Shown here one piece after another: positions 54,189 through 62,761 of a stretch of 64,000 nucleotides of DNA. The notes beneath the pieces are model-generated. The model was not told where the DNA came from and did no database searches. It was given only the letters and a program-made list of their open reading frames with translations. Each line of letters starts with the position of its first letter. Position 1 is the first letter of the stretch. Source of the DNA: Thermococcus cleftensis (GTDB lineage Archaea; Methanobacteriota_B; Thermococci; Thermococcales; Thermococcaceae); NCBI RefSeq assembly GCF_000265525.1, contig NC_018015.1, forward strand, positions 124,001-188,000, given 5' to 3'. The position numbers and the translations under genes are program-made.

Positions 54189-54439
54189 TAGGGATAAACG
54201 TTTACCTCGTGCTTATAGCAATAGCGACGCTCCTCAGCATGTACCGGGTCTTCAGAGGGCCGACGACCGTCGATAGGCTCGTGGCAGTGGATATCATGAC
54301 CACCATAACAGCCGGCCTGATGGTGCTCTTCGCCCTCTACTACAAGAGAATGATATTCCTCGACGTCGCGCTGGTTTATGCCATACTGGCCTTCGGTGGA
54401 GTCATAGCCTTCGCGAGGTACATGGAGGGAGGCCTATGA
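54185..54439 (+). CDS. mbsB: Mbs subunit B (MnhF-like)
   Basis: An 84-residue three-helix MnhF-like subunit with STMYRVFRGPTTVDRLVAVD in its LLSMYRVFRGPTTVDRLVAV form, the family signature RVxxGPTxxDRxxAxD, and YALLAFGGVIAFARY-type last helix. It belongs to the sodium/proton antiporter module of Mbs. ATGA overlaps join it to the genes before and after, so translation is coupled. Confidence 0.9.
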   Translation: MIGINVYLVLIAIATLLSMYRVFRGPTTVDRLVAVDIMTTITAGLMVLFALYYKRMIFLDVALVYAILAFGGVIAFARYMEGGL

Positions 54440-54843
54440 ACGCTTTGACTGCGATAGGAGAGGCCCTCGTGTTGATAGGAACGTTTTTCTACTTCCTCTC
54501 AGCCCTGGGTCTCATCAGAATGCCTGACGTTTACAACAGAATGCAGACCTCCACCAAGAGCGCGACGCTCGGAAGCCTCGGAGTCATGGCAGGAGTTGGC
54601 ATCTGGGCCCTCGGAACGGACTTCGGAAGCGCCGCCTGGCTCACCAAGAGCCTGGTCATAGCGACATTCCTCCTGCTCACCAACCCGATAAGTGCCCACG
54701 CCCTCATAAGAGCCGCCTACAAGAGCGGAATCCCCCTCTGGGAGGGCAGCGTCGTTGATAAGTACCGCGAGCACCTGGAGGCGGGGAAGAAGGAAGAAGT
54801 AGAGGCCCCCAAAGAAACCCCCGAGGAGGGTGGTGAGGAATGA
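54436..54843 (+). CDS. mbsC: Mbs subunit C (MnhG-like)
   Basis: A 135-residue MnhG-like subunit with three helices and the family motif LGLIRMPDVYNRMQTSTKSATLG. The C-terminal about 35 residues are charged and acidic (KKEEVEAPKETPEEGGEE) and face the cytoplasm. Part of the antiporter module of Mbs. It is joined to both neighbours by four-base overlaps. Confidence 0.9.
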   Translation: MNALTAIGEALVLIGTFFYFLSALGLIRMPDVYNRMQTSTKSATLGSLGVMAGVGIWALGTDFGSAAWLTKSLVIATFLLLTNPISAHALIRAAYKSGIPLWEGSVVDKYREHLEAGKKEEVEAPKETPEEGGEE

Positions 54844-55124
54844 ACTGCATAACATGCATTGAATACATCATAGTCGGCATCATGATAATCTCCGCTGTGC
54901 TCGCCGTTGAGTGGAGGGACCTCCTGGCGGCGGCGGTTGGAATGGCGGCGGTGAGTCTCTTTGCCTCACTGCTGTTCTTCATGCTCCAGGCACCGGACGT
55001 GGCGATGACAGAAGCGGCCATAGGTGCGGCGCTCAGCGGTGCGATATTCATCTTCGCCATCAAGAGAACCCAGCGCTTTGAGACGGAAGAGGAGGAGAAG
55101 CCCGGCTGGTGGGTGAGGTGGTGA
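54840..55124 (+). CDS. mbsD: Mbs subunit D (MnhB/DUF4040-like)
   Basis: A 94-residue three-helix subunit with LLAAAVGMAAVSLFASLLFFMLQAPDVAMTEAAIGAAL in pieces, the DUF4040 pattern DVAxTEAxxGAAL found in the MrpA C-terminal part and MbhD. The conserved Glu in the last helix sits in the ion path of the antiporter module. It overlaps mbsC by ATGA; the next start follows three bases after its stop. Confidence 0.88.
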   Translation: MNCITCIEYIIVGIMIISAVLAVEWRDLLAAAVGMAAVSLFASLLFFMLQAPDVAMTEAAIGAALSGAIFIFAIKRTQRFETEEEEKPGWWVRW

Positions 55125-55126
55125 AA

Positions 55127-55834
55127 ATGCTCAAGCGCGCGCTCGCGATAATCACCCTACTCATAATCGGCTACTGGCTCGCCCAGGGGCTGGCGGGCGT
55201 TCCGTTCGGCGAGGACAAGATGCTGGTCGGCCAGTACTACCTCGATCACGTTAAAGAACAGACCGGAGCCGTCAATGCTGTAACTGCCGTGGTCGTCAAC
55301 TACCGTGGGTTCGATACCCTCGGTGAGGTTACCGTCCTGTTCATAGCTTCAACCGGAGTCGGGGCACTCCTCTGGAGGAGGAGAAAAGAGAGGACCGCGA
55401 GGACGGAGGGATCGATAGTCCTCACCACTGGAACCAGGCTCCTCGTGCCGTTCGTGATGCTCTTCGGTGCCTACATCTTCATTCACGGACACCTCACCCC
55501 GGGCGGAGGATTCCCGGGAGGAGCCACCATAGCGACCGCGTTCCTGCTGCTCTACATGGCGTTCGTTCAGTATGAGATACCACACAAGGCCTTTGAGAAG
55601 GTCGAGGGCGCCGTCGGAGTGAGCTACGTTCTCGTTGGCCTCATAGGCCTTGCCATAGGTGGCTACTTCCTCTACGACTGGATATGGCAGGACTGGGGCT
55701 TTGGCACCGAGAACATCGGCAGGCTCCTCAGCGGAGGATTCATCCCCATAATCTACACCATCATCGGCCTCAAGGTCGGCACCGAGCTGAGCGGAATCAT
55801 CGACAACATGCTCAAGGAGGAGGTGAGCGAATGA
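55127..55834 (+). CDS. Mbs subunit E/F (MnhB-like)
   Basis: A 235-residue subunit in which the parts that are separate in the Mbh hydrogenase (E and F) appear joined. The first about 85 residues (IITLLIIGYWLAQGL ... YRGFDTLGEVTVLFIASTGVGALL) match MbhE or the MrpA tail. The rest (TRLLVPFVMLFGAYIFIHGHLTPGGGFPGGATIATAFLLLY in pieces) is a MnhB domain with the conserved HLTPGGGFPGG loop. It is part of the ion-pumping module. ATG 55127 follows GAGGTGGTG; the GTG at 55109 lies inside mbsD. Confidence 0.85.
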   Translation: MLKRALAIITLLIIGYWLAQGLAGVPFGEDKMLVGQYYLDHVKEQTGAVNAVTAVVVNYRGFDTLGEVTVLFIASTGVGALLWRRRKERTARTEGSIVLTTGTRLLVPFVMLFGAYIFIHGHLTPGGGFPGGATIATAFLLLYMAFVQYEIPHKAFEKVEGAVGVSYVLVGLIGLAIGGYFLYDWIWQDWGFGTENIGRLLSGGFIPIIYTIIGLKVGTELSGIIDNMLKEEVSE

Positions 55835-56175
55835 TTTCAGTCTACTACTTCGGTGCCATCTCCCTCATACTGATAGGCCTCTACGCAGTCCTCGTTAAGA
55901 AGAACCTCCTTAAGATGCTCATCGGGCTGAGCATAATGGAGACCGGCGTGAACCTCCTCCTGGTCAGCGTCGGCTACGTTGCCGGAAGGAGCGCGCCCAT
56001 ACTGAGCGAGGGAATCGGGCCGAACCAGGCGGTCGATCCGATTCCCCAGGCGCTGGTTCTCACGGCAATAGTCATAGGCGTCGCCACCACCGCCATGGCC
56101 CTTAGCGTCGCCATGCTGCTCTACGAGAAGTACGGAACCCTTAACGTTGAGGAGATAAGGAGGTTGAGAGGATGA
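55831..56175 (+). CDS. mbsG: Mbs subunit G (MnhC/NuoK-like)
   Basis: A 114-residue three-helix NuoK/MnhC-like subunit with KNLLKMLIGLSIMETGVNLLLV and DPIPQALVLTAIVIGVATTAMAL, including the membrane Glu residue and the DPxPQALVLTAIVI signature. It passes ions in the antiporter module next to subunit H. It overlaps both neighbours by ATGA. Confidence 0.92.
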   Translation: MISVYYFGAISLILIGLYAVLVKKNLLKMLIGLSIMETGVNLLLVSVGYVAGRSAPILSEGIGPNQAVDPIPQALVLTAIVIGVATTAMALSVAMLLYEKYGTLNVEEIRRLRG

Positions 56176-57659
56176 ACGGGCAGTACGCTTCACTCCTCAT
56201 AGCATTGCCCCTCATAGGTGCCTTCTTCGTGCCCCTGATAAAGGGCGCCGGAAAGAAGGCCGTTAAGTATTATCTCATAGCTATCACCGCAGTCCAGACC
56301 GGAATAGCGGCCTGGGTCTTCCAGCAGGTCTACTCCACCGGGAAGCCGATAATAGTTATGGCCGGCGCCTGGAGACCGCCCGTTGGAATCAACCTCTACA
56401 TCGGCCACTTCGCGGCTCTCTTCATTCTCATCGTTGCCGCGGTCAGCTTCATGATGGCCGTCTTCAGCCTCAGGGCCATCGAGGTCGAGCCGATAGACAA
56501 GTACGCCATGCTCTTCCTCCTGCTGATGCTCGGAGCCACCGGCATGATAGCGACGGGAGACATCTTCAACCTCTTCGTCTTCATGGAGATAACGGCCATA
56601 AGCGCCTACGCTTTAACCGCCTACAACAAGACTGGCGAAGCCGCGGAGGCCTCAATGAAGTACATTATCCTCGGAGGAATAGGCTCAAGCTTCTTCCTCA
56701 TCGGCATAGCCCTCATCTACGGCTCGCTCGGAACCCTCAACATGGCCCAGATAGCCCAGCTCGCCGGTAACATGAACGCCACCGTCGCCCAGGTCGGACT
56801 GGCGCTGGTAATCTTCGGCTTAGCCGTTGAGGCCGAGCTCTTCCCGCTCAACGCCTGGGCGCCAGATGCATACCAGGCCGCGCCGCACCCGATAACGGCC
56901 ATGTTCTCGGCCTTCGTCGTCAAGGCTGGGCTCTACGCAATGGCCAGGCTGCTTTACCTCATGCAGGCGGTGGAGAGCTGGGGTTCGGTCCTCAAGCTGC
57001 TCATAATAATGGCCACCCTCACCGTCTTCGTCGCCGAGTTCGCGGCACTGAGGCAGAGGAACGTCAAGAGAATGATAGCCTACTCCAGTATAGCCCAGAT
57101 AGGCCTTATAGCCCTCGCCTTCGCCCTCGGAACTCAGAGCGGTGTCGATGCGGGAGTATTCCACATGGTGAACCACGCCATAGTCAAGGCCCTCCTGTTC
57201 CTCGCCGTCGGGCACGTCGCGGTTACCCTCGGCGGGGCGGAGATGGAGAGGTTCGAGGGGCTTGGGAAGAGAATGCCCCTGACGGCCTTCGCCATAACCA
57301 TCGGAGCCATAGCCGCCGTTGGAATACCACTCTTCAACGTCTTCTGGAGCAAGCTCAGGATCCTCCTCGCCACCCTAGGTGCCGGCTACACTTGGGCTGC
57401 CGCGGTCGTGCTCATCGCCAGCGTCGTCGAGGCGGTCTATTACTTCAGGCTCGTCCACCTGATGTGGTTCGCCGGGGAGGGTGAGAGGATAAGCGAGGGA
57501 CTGGCAGTAAGCCTCATACTGCTCTTCCTCGCGGCCCTTGTGGTGGTCATAGGCGTTTATCCGGACTACGCTTGGAGCATCGCCCAGAAGGCAGGAAGCG
57601 ACATCTTCAACGTGGCCCAGTACATTGAGAACGTTCCACTGATGGGGGTGGGAGCATGA
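56172..57659 (+). CDS. mbsH: Mbs subunit H (MnhD/NuoN-like antiporter)
   Basis: A 495-residue, 14-helix antiporter-like subunit. Key membrane residues are visible: Glu in LFVFMEITAISAYAL (helix 5), Lys in FVVKAGLYAMARL (helix 7), and AYSSIAQIGLIALA and HMVNHAIVKALLFLAVG with the Lys of helix 12. It pumps Na+ or H+ driven by the redox module. It is the first of two MnhD-type subunits; the second gene overlaps by ATGA. Confidence 0.93.
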   Translation: MNGQYASLLIALPLIGAFFVPLIKGAGKKAVKYYLIAITAVQTGIAAWVFQQVYSTGKPIIVMAGAWRPPVGINLYIGHFAALFILIVAAVSFMMAVFSLRAIEVEPIDKYAMLFLLLMLGATGMIATGDIFNLFVFMEITAISAYALTAYNKTGEAAEASMKYIILGGIGSSFFLIGIALIYGSLGTLNMAQIAQLAGNMNATVAQVGLALVIFGLAVEAELFPLNAWAPDAYQAAPHPITAMFSAFVVKAGLYAMARLLYLMQAVESWGSVLKLLIIMATLTVFVAEFAALRQRNVKRMIAYSSIAQIGLIALAFALGTQSGVDAGVFHMVNHAIVKALLFLAVGHVAVTLGGAEMERFEGLGKRMPLTAFAITIGAIAAVGIPLFNVFWSKLRILLATLGAGYTWAAAVVLIASVVEAVYYFRLVHLMWFAGEGERISEGLAVSLILLFLAALVVVIGVYPDYAWSIAQKAGSDIFNVAQYIENVPLMGVGA

Positions 57660-59500
57660 TTAACGAGATACTCCTTATCCTCTTCGCTCCCCTCGTAGCG
57701 GGAGTCATTGCGTGGGCGCTCGACGTAAAGGGAGTGAGGGAGGCAATAGGGATAATCGGTGCCGCGATCCCGCTGGCAGTGCTGGCCAAGCTCTACTCCC
57801 AGGTGCTCGATGAGGCTATCAACTACTCGATCACCGTGAGCGGGTTCACCCTCCAGCTCCAGCTCAACCCGATGAGCTGGTACTTCGCGGTCATCGCTTC
57901 GCTCGTCGGCCTGGCAATGGCACTCGGAATGGCCGTGACCTCCAGGAACTCTTACGACTGGCTCTTCGCGCTCATGAGTTACACTGGAGTGCTCGGCGTC
58001 TTCCTTAGCCAGGACTTCGTGAGCTTCTTCCTGCTCTGGGAGCTCATGACCTTTGCCAGCTTCATGATGGTGCTCAGGAGGAACAGGCACGAGTCGCTGA
58101 AGTACTTCGTTCTTAGCGTCATCGGAGCCTACGCCATGCTCATAGCCATCGGAATGCTCTACGCCAAGACCGGGGCGCTGGATTTCGCCACCATCAGACA
58201 GGCCCTCTACATGGACGCCGCTATGGGCACCATAACGACCAGGGAGATGGCGATGATATTCGGCCTCTTCCTCGTTGCCTTCGGTGTCAAGGCCGGAAGT
58301 GTTCCGCTCCATGTCTGGGCGCCCGGTGCTTACAGCGAGACGGACCAGAGCTACACTGCCTTCTTCAGCGGTGCCCTCAGTAAGGCAGGGGCCTACGGTT
58401 TCCTCCTGCTCTACATACTCATGGGCTACAAGCTCTACGCCGCCTTCGGCACCTTCAACAACCACCTAGTCTTCGCCTACATCATAGCCTGGCTCGGCGC
58501 CATAACCGTCGTCGTCGCCGGCTTCCTCGCGGTTCTCCAGGAGGACATCAGGAAGCTCTTCGCCTACTCCTCCATCAGCCAGGTCGGTTACATACTGCTC
58601 GCCTTTGGGCTCGGCAGCACCCTCGGCTTTGCGGGAGGTCTCTTCCACGTTCTCAGCCATGCCGTCTTCAAGGGCCTCTTCTGGCTCGTCACGGCCGCGA
58701 TAATCCTCCAGACAGGCAAGACCCAGTTCAAGGACATGGGCGGTCTGGCGGAAAAGATGCCCTTCACCTTCGCCATGGGTCTCATAGCGGTGCTCAGCCT
58801 CGCTGGAATCCCGCCAACGGCCGGCTTCGCGAGCAAGTGGCTCATCTACGAGGCAGCAATACAGGCCCACATGCCCCTCGTCGCTGGGGCCATATTCCTC
58901 GGAAGCGGCATAGCCTTCGCATACGTCGTCCGCTTCCTCTACGCCGTCTGGTTCGGCCAGAGGCCCAGCGACCTCGAGGACGTCAAGGAGGCCCCGCTAC
59001 CGCTCCTCATTGGAATGGCGATACTCGCGATACCGAACCTGGTCTTCGGAATTGCCCCCGGCCTAGTCACCGACTACATCAACAAGATGCTTGGCGGCGA
59101 GATAGTGGGCGGCGACTACTACAGGCTCGTCACCCAGACGGGAACCTACAACGCCCTTCTCGTCACCATAGTGCTCACCATCGGCCTCGCCATAGCAGGA
59201 CTCATCTACATCTACGGAGCCAGGGCCAGGAAGGTTCCGGTCACCAACACTTACCAGTCCGGTAACCCCGTCACCGAGGAGTACAACCTGAGCATCAGGA
59301 AGAACTTCTACAGGCCTCTCGCGGAGGCCCTTGAGTTCTGGCTCAAGTACAGCTGGGACAGGTTCTACGAGCGCCTGGCTTCAATGGCCGAGGACTTCGC
59401 TGACTCGCTCAGGGAGAGCTTCTACAACGGAAACGTCCAGAGCTACTCCTGGTATCTGGCGGTAGTACTACTCATACTCGCTCTGTGGGGGGTGCTGTGA
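57656..59500 (+). CDS. Mbs subunit H' (second MnhD-like subunit with C-terminal MbhI-like tail)
   Basis: A 614-residue second antiporter-like subunit. The first about 480 residues repeat the MnhD pattern (FFLLWELMTFASFMM, SGALSKAGAYGFLLLY, AYSSISQVGYILLAFGLG, HVLSHAVFKGLFWLV). The extra C-terminal part (about 500-614), with NTYQSGNPVTEEYNLSIRKNFYR and a final helix, resembles the separate MbhI of the hydrogenase, here fused. Having both H and H' is a distinguishing mark of Mbs against Mbh. It joins the next gene directly (stop then ATG). Confidence 0.9.
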   Translation: MINEILLILFAPLVAGVIAWALDVKGVREAIGIIGAAIPLAVLAKLYSQVLDEAINYSITVSGFTLQLQLNPMSWYFAVIASLVGLAMALGMAVTSRNSYDWLFALMSYTGVLGVFLSQDFVSFFLLWELMTFASFMMVLRRNRHESLKYFVLSVIGAYAMLIAIGMLYAKTGALDFATIRQALYMDAAMGTITTREMAMIFGLFLVAFGVKAGSVPLHVWAPGAYSETDQSYTAFFSGALSKAGAYGFLLLYILMGYKLYAAFGTFNNHLVFAYIIAWLGAITVVVAGFLAVLQEDIRKLFAYSSISQVGYILLAFGLGSTLGFAGGLFHVLSHAVFKGLFWLVTAAIILQTGKTQFKDMGGLAEKMPFTFAMGLIAVLSLAGIPPTAGFASKWLIYEAAIQAHMPLVAGAIFLGSGIAFAYVVRFLYAVWFGQRPSDLEDVKEAPLPLLIGMAILAIPNLVFGIAPGLVTDYINKMLGGEIVGGDYYRLVTQTGTYNALLVTIVLTIGLAIAGLIYIYGARARKVPVTNTYQSGNPVTEEYNLSIRKNFYRPLAEALEFWLKYSWDRFYERLASMAEDFADSLRESFYNGNVQSYSWYLAVVLLILALWGVL

Positions 59501-60394
59501 ATGATAGACTGGAAGCTGATACTTGAAGTCATAGGAATGCTCATCTACGCGACCTTCATGGGTTTCATCTTCATGGGTATTGAGAGAAAGGCAATGGCCA
59601 GGATACAGAGGCGCGTTGGGCCGCCGATCTACCAGCCCATCATCGACACCCTCAAACTCCTCGGCAAAAAGGAGAGCATAAGCCACGGCTTCATCTACGA
59701 CTTCGGGCCGATATTCGCCCTCGGCGCCAGCATAACCGCGCTCCTATTCATACCCATAGCCAACTTCCAGCTCTTCAGCAGCAATGCCGACCTCATCGTC
59801 GTCGCCTACCTCCTCGAGGTGCCGATGCTCGGCATAATGCTCGGTGCCATGAGCTCTGGCAACCCCTACTCTGCCGTCGGTGTCCAGCGTGGACTGCTCA
59901 CCATGGTGGCTATGCAGCTGCCCTACGGTCTGGCCCTGATAGCACTCATACAGTACTGGGGAACCTTCAAGCTTTCAGAGCTAGTCGCCCTCCAGCAGAC
60001 CCAGGGGTGGAGCATACTCGTTCCCGCGCTCTTCCTGGCGATGATAGTCTTTGACATAGTCTTCCAGGCTATGCTTGGCCTCGAGCCCTTCGACATAATC
60101 ACCGCCCCAGCGGAAATCTCGATGGGTCCCATGGTCGAGTACGGCGGCAAGCACGCGGCCCTGCTCTTCACCCAGCACGCGGTTCAGCTCTTCGCGGAGA
60201 CAGCCTTCTTCGCCGTGCTCTTCCTCGGCGGGGCCAGTAACCTCCTTGAACTGCTTGTCAAACAGATAGCGGTGCTCTTCATAGCGATATTCGTGGCCAG
60301 CATCTACCCGCGCTTCACCATCGACCAGGCAGCCAAGTTCTTCTGGAAGTGGCCGACCATAATGGGAATAATAGCCGTACTGCTGACGATGTGA
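59501..60394 (+). CDS. mbsM: Mbs subunit M (NuoH-like)
   Basis: A 297-residue NuoH/MbhM-like subunit with eight helices that anchors the peripheral arm to the membrane part. Signatures are GIERKAMARIQRRVGPPIYQPIIDTLKLLGKKE in pieces, FVVAYLLEVPMLGIMLGAMSSGNPYSAVG-type loop, EPFDIITAPAEISMGPMVEYGGKH and YPRFTIDQAAKFFWKWP. Conserved Glu and Asp in cytoplasmic loops carry the link between redox and ion pumping. Confidence 0.93.
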   Translation: MIDWKLILEVIGMLIYATFMGFIFMGIERKAMARIQRRVGPPIYQPIIDTLKLLGKKESISHGFIYDFGPIFALGASITALLFIPIANFQLFSSNADLIVVAYLLEVPMLGIMLGAMSSGNPYSAVGVQRGLLTMVAMQLPYGLALIALIQYWGTFKLSELVALQQTQGWSILVPALFLAMIVFDIVFQAMLGLEPFDIITAPAEISMGPMVEYGGKHAALLFTQHAVQLFAETAFFAVLFLGGASNLLELLVKQIAVLFIAIFVASIYPRFTIDQAAKFFWKWPTIMGIIAVLLTM

Positions 60395-60404
60395 GGTGAT
60401 GTGG

Positions 60405-60992
60405 ATGAGCGAGAGGAATGACGATTTCATAACCTACGAGCTCCAGGAGTTCAAGCTCTTCGAGCCCCTGTTCCGGTGGGCCAGGAAGAAGAGCCTCTGG
60501 ATAGTGGCCTTCTGTACAGGGTGCGGAGGCATAGAGATGCCTCCGCTCTTCACGGCACGCTACGACATCGAAAGGTTCGGTATGATGCCGAACCCCTCCC
60601 CGAGAATGGCGGACCTGTTCCTCATCACGGGCTACGTCACTCCAAAGACCCTCAAGAGGATAATCATAACTTACGAGATGATTCCCGACCCGAAGTACAT
60701 AATCGCCCACGGCTCGTGCCCCATTAACGGCGGTGTCTACTGGGACTCCTACAACGTGGTCAAGCAGCTCGACAAGTACATACCCATCGACGTCGCCATA
60801 GCCGGCTGTATGCCGAGGCCGGAAGCTGTTATGGACGGAATCCAGGAGATAATGAGGAAGATCGAGAGCGGGGAAGCCGATGGCTGGAAGAGATATAGGG
60901 AGAACTACGAGTGGTACAGGAAGAACCAAGACGAGCTCTTCGGTGAAGGCTGGCGCGAGAGGGACGCCAGGAGGTGGCTGGCATGGATATGA
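60405..60992 (+). CDS. mbsJ: Mbs subunit J (NuoB-like Fe-S small subunit)
   Basis: A 195-residue NuoB-like subunit that holds the proximal [4Fe-4S] cluster next to the catalytic site. Four Cys ligands are visible: FCTGCGG (Cys37, Cys40), HGSCPINGG (Cys105) and AGCMPRPEA (Cys135). It has no signal peptide. ATG 60405 follows GAGGTGATGTGG; the earlier GTG and ATG lie within that site. It overlaps mbsK by ten bases. Confidence 0.93.
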   Translation: MSERNDDFITYELQEFKLFEPLFRWARKKSLWIVAFCTGCGGIEMPPLFTARYDIERFGMMPNPSPRMADLFLITGYVTPKTLKRIIITYEMIPDPKYIIAHGSCPINGGVYWDSYNVVKQLDKYIPIDVAIAGCMPRPEAVMDGIQEIMRKIESGEADGWKRYRENYEWYRKNQDELFGEGWRERDARRWLAWI

Positions 60993-61561
60993 ACGAGAAG
61001 CCGAAGGTGGAGGAGAAGGAGGTCCAGGAGATGGAAGTCCAAAAACTCCCCGACACCAAGGAGGGCAGGCTCGTCGCAGAGCTGCTCGAAAAGGCCCCCT
61101 ACGCCGAAGGAAGCGTCAGAAGGGAGAGGAGGATAGAGTTCAGGGTCCCCAAAGAGGAGGTGAAGAACTTCCTCAGGCTCGCCAGCGAGAAGTTCGAGAT
61201 ACTGCTTCAGATAACCGTCGTGGACTGGCTCAAGGAGAGCGAGTTCGAGGTAATCTACCAGCTCTGGAGCGTGAGTGAAAACGTTCACGCCATGGTCAGG
61301 ACGAGGATTCCAAGGGACGATCCGAGGCTTCCGACGGTGATGGACATCTGGCCCGTCGCTGAAACCTACGAGAGAGAAGCTCATGAGTTCTTCGGCGTCA
61401 TCTACGAGGGCAACCCAAGGCTTGGGCCTTTCATCCTCGAGCCGAAGGAGTACGAGAAACACCCCCTCAGGAAGGACTTCAACATGCTCGGCTACGTTAA
61501 GATGGTCTACGGCGAGGACTTCGACAGGTATGATGAGAGCAAGACCAACTACGTGATATGA
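60983..61561 (+). CDS. mbsK: Mbs subunit K (NuoC-like)
   Basis: A 192-residue NuoC-like subunit with a charged N-terminal helix (about 1-25) and the 30-kDa domain: FEILLQITVVDWLKESEFEVIYQL, RIPRDDPRLPTVMDIWPVAETYEREAHEFFGV and PLRKDFNMLGYVKMVYG. It supports the catalytic subunit L, with which it is fused in some relatives. GGAGGTGG precedes ATG 60983. Confidence 0.92.
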   Translation: MDMNEKPKVEEKEVQEMEVQKLPDTKEGRLVAELLEKAPYAEGSVRRERRIEFRVPKEEVKNFLRLASEKFEILLQITVVDWLKESEFEVIYQLWSVSENVHAMVRTRIPRDDPRLPTVMDIWPVAETYEREAHEFFGVIYEGNPRLGPFILEPKEYEKHPLRKDFNMLGYVKMVYGEDFDRYDESKTNYVI

Positions 61562-61571
61562 GGTGATGATC

Positions 61572-62756
61572 ATGGCGAATTTGGAGGTTCCGAAGGAACT
61601 CAGGCAGGAGGCAAAGCAGCACGATATGTACCTTCACCCCATAGACAAGGACACCTACGAGCTGTTCTTCGGCCCACAGCACATGGCGACCGAGAACTTC
61701 AGCATAATCCTCAAGATGGACGGCAACAGAATAGAGAAGGCCATAGTAAATCCCGGCTTCCTCCACAGGGGCTTCGAGAAGCTCGCAGAGCAGAGACCGT
61801 ACTTCACCAACATAGCCCTGCTCCTCCGCATCTGTGTCCCCGAGAGCGATGTGCCGGAGAACATTTACTCCATGGCGGTCGATGAGATAGTGGGCTGGGA
61901 GGTTCCAGAGAGGGCGATATGGATCAGAACCACCGTCCTTGAGATGGCCAGGGTGGCAGGCTGGATGTTCTGGATAATGGGATTTGGAAACGAGATAGGT
62001 CTCTACACGCCGGGACAGTGGGCGGCAGCTTACCGCGAGCGCTTCATGCGCCTCTTTGAGGAGCTCACCGGCGGAAGGGTTTACCACATCTACACAGTTC
62101 CGGGCGGTGTCAGAAGGGACATACCGGGGGACAAGTGGCTCCGCCAGCTCAGAGACACCGTCGAGTACATCAAGGGCAAGCTGAAGGACTTCGACGAGAT
62201 ACTCTTTGACAACTACATCACCTTCGAGAGGACTGAGGGCGTTGGGGTCATGGACAAGAAGTTCGCCCTCAAGCACGCCGTCACCGGCCCGAACCTCAGG
62301 GCCGTTGGAGTCCCCTACGACGTCAGAAAGGACGACCCCTACTACCTCTACCCCGAGCTTGATTTTGAAGTGCCGGTTCTCAAGGAAGGTGACAGCCTTG
62401 CCAGGGTTCTCGTAAGGAGGTACGAGCTGGAGCAGGACCTCTACATACTGGAGCAGCTCCTTGACATGGGGCCGCCGAGCGGGCCATACATGGTCAAGGA
62501 TCCGAAGCTCAAGAACCTGCCGAGGTTCAAGGTTCCGGCCGGAGATGCCTTTGCCCACGTCGAGAGCACCAAGGGCGATTTTGGAGCATACGTTGTCAGC
62601 GATGGAAGCCACAAGCCATACCGCGTCCACATTAGAGGGCCAAGCCAGAGCCACGGCGTTACCGTGCTTGAAGAACTGCTCAAAGGCGCGCGCCTTGCCG
62701 ATGTGCCGGTCATATTGAAGACCCTCGACAACTGCCCGCCCGACATAGACAGGTGA
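61572..62756 (+). CDS. mbsL: Mbs subunit L (NuoD-like, catalytic; nickel ligands partly lost)
   Basis: A 394-residue NuoD/large-subunit homologue. In [NiFe]-hydrogenases this subunit has two CxxC pairs that hold nickel; here they are CxxE (Cys88, Glu91 in RICVPES) and CxxD (Cys388, Asp391 in NCPPDID). Losing two Cys means no NiFe centre, as known for Pyrococcus Mbs, in which sulfane sulfur is reduced by the Fe-S cluster. The early FFGPQHMATENFSI and NPGFLHRGFEKL motifs are intact. There is no C-terminal tail for maturation. ATG 61572 follows GAGGTGATGATC. Confidence 0.93.
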   Translation: MANLEVPKELRQEAKQHDMYLHPIDKDTYELFFGPQHMATENFSIILKMDGNRIEKAIVNPGFLHRGFEKLAEQRPYFTNIALLLRICVPESDVPENIYSMAVDEIVGWEVPERAIWIRTTVLEMARVAGWMFWIMGFGNEIGLYTPGQWAAAYRERFMRLFEELTGGRVYHIYTVPGGVRRDIPGDKWLRQLRDTVEYIKGKLKDFDEILFDNYITFERTEGVGVMDKKFALKHAVTGPNLRAVGVPYDVRKDDPYYLYPELDFEVPVLKEGDSLARVLVRRYELEQDLYILEQLLDMGPPSGPYMVKDPKLKNLPRFKVPAGDAFAHVESTKGDFGAYVVSDGSHKPYRVHIRGPSQSHGVTVLEELLKGARLADVPVILKTLDNCPPDIDR

Positions 62757-62761
62757 TGGCA

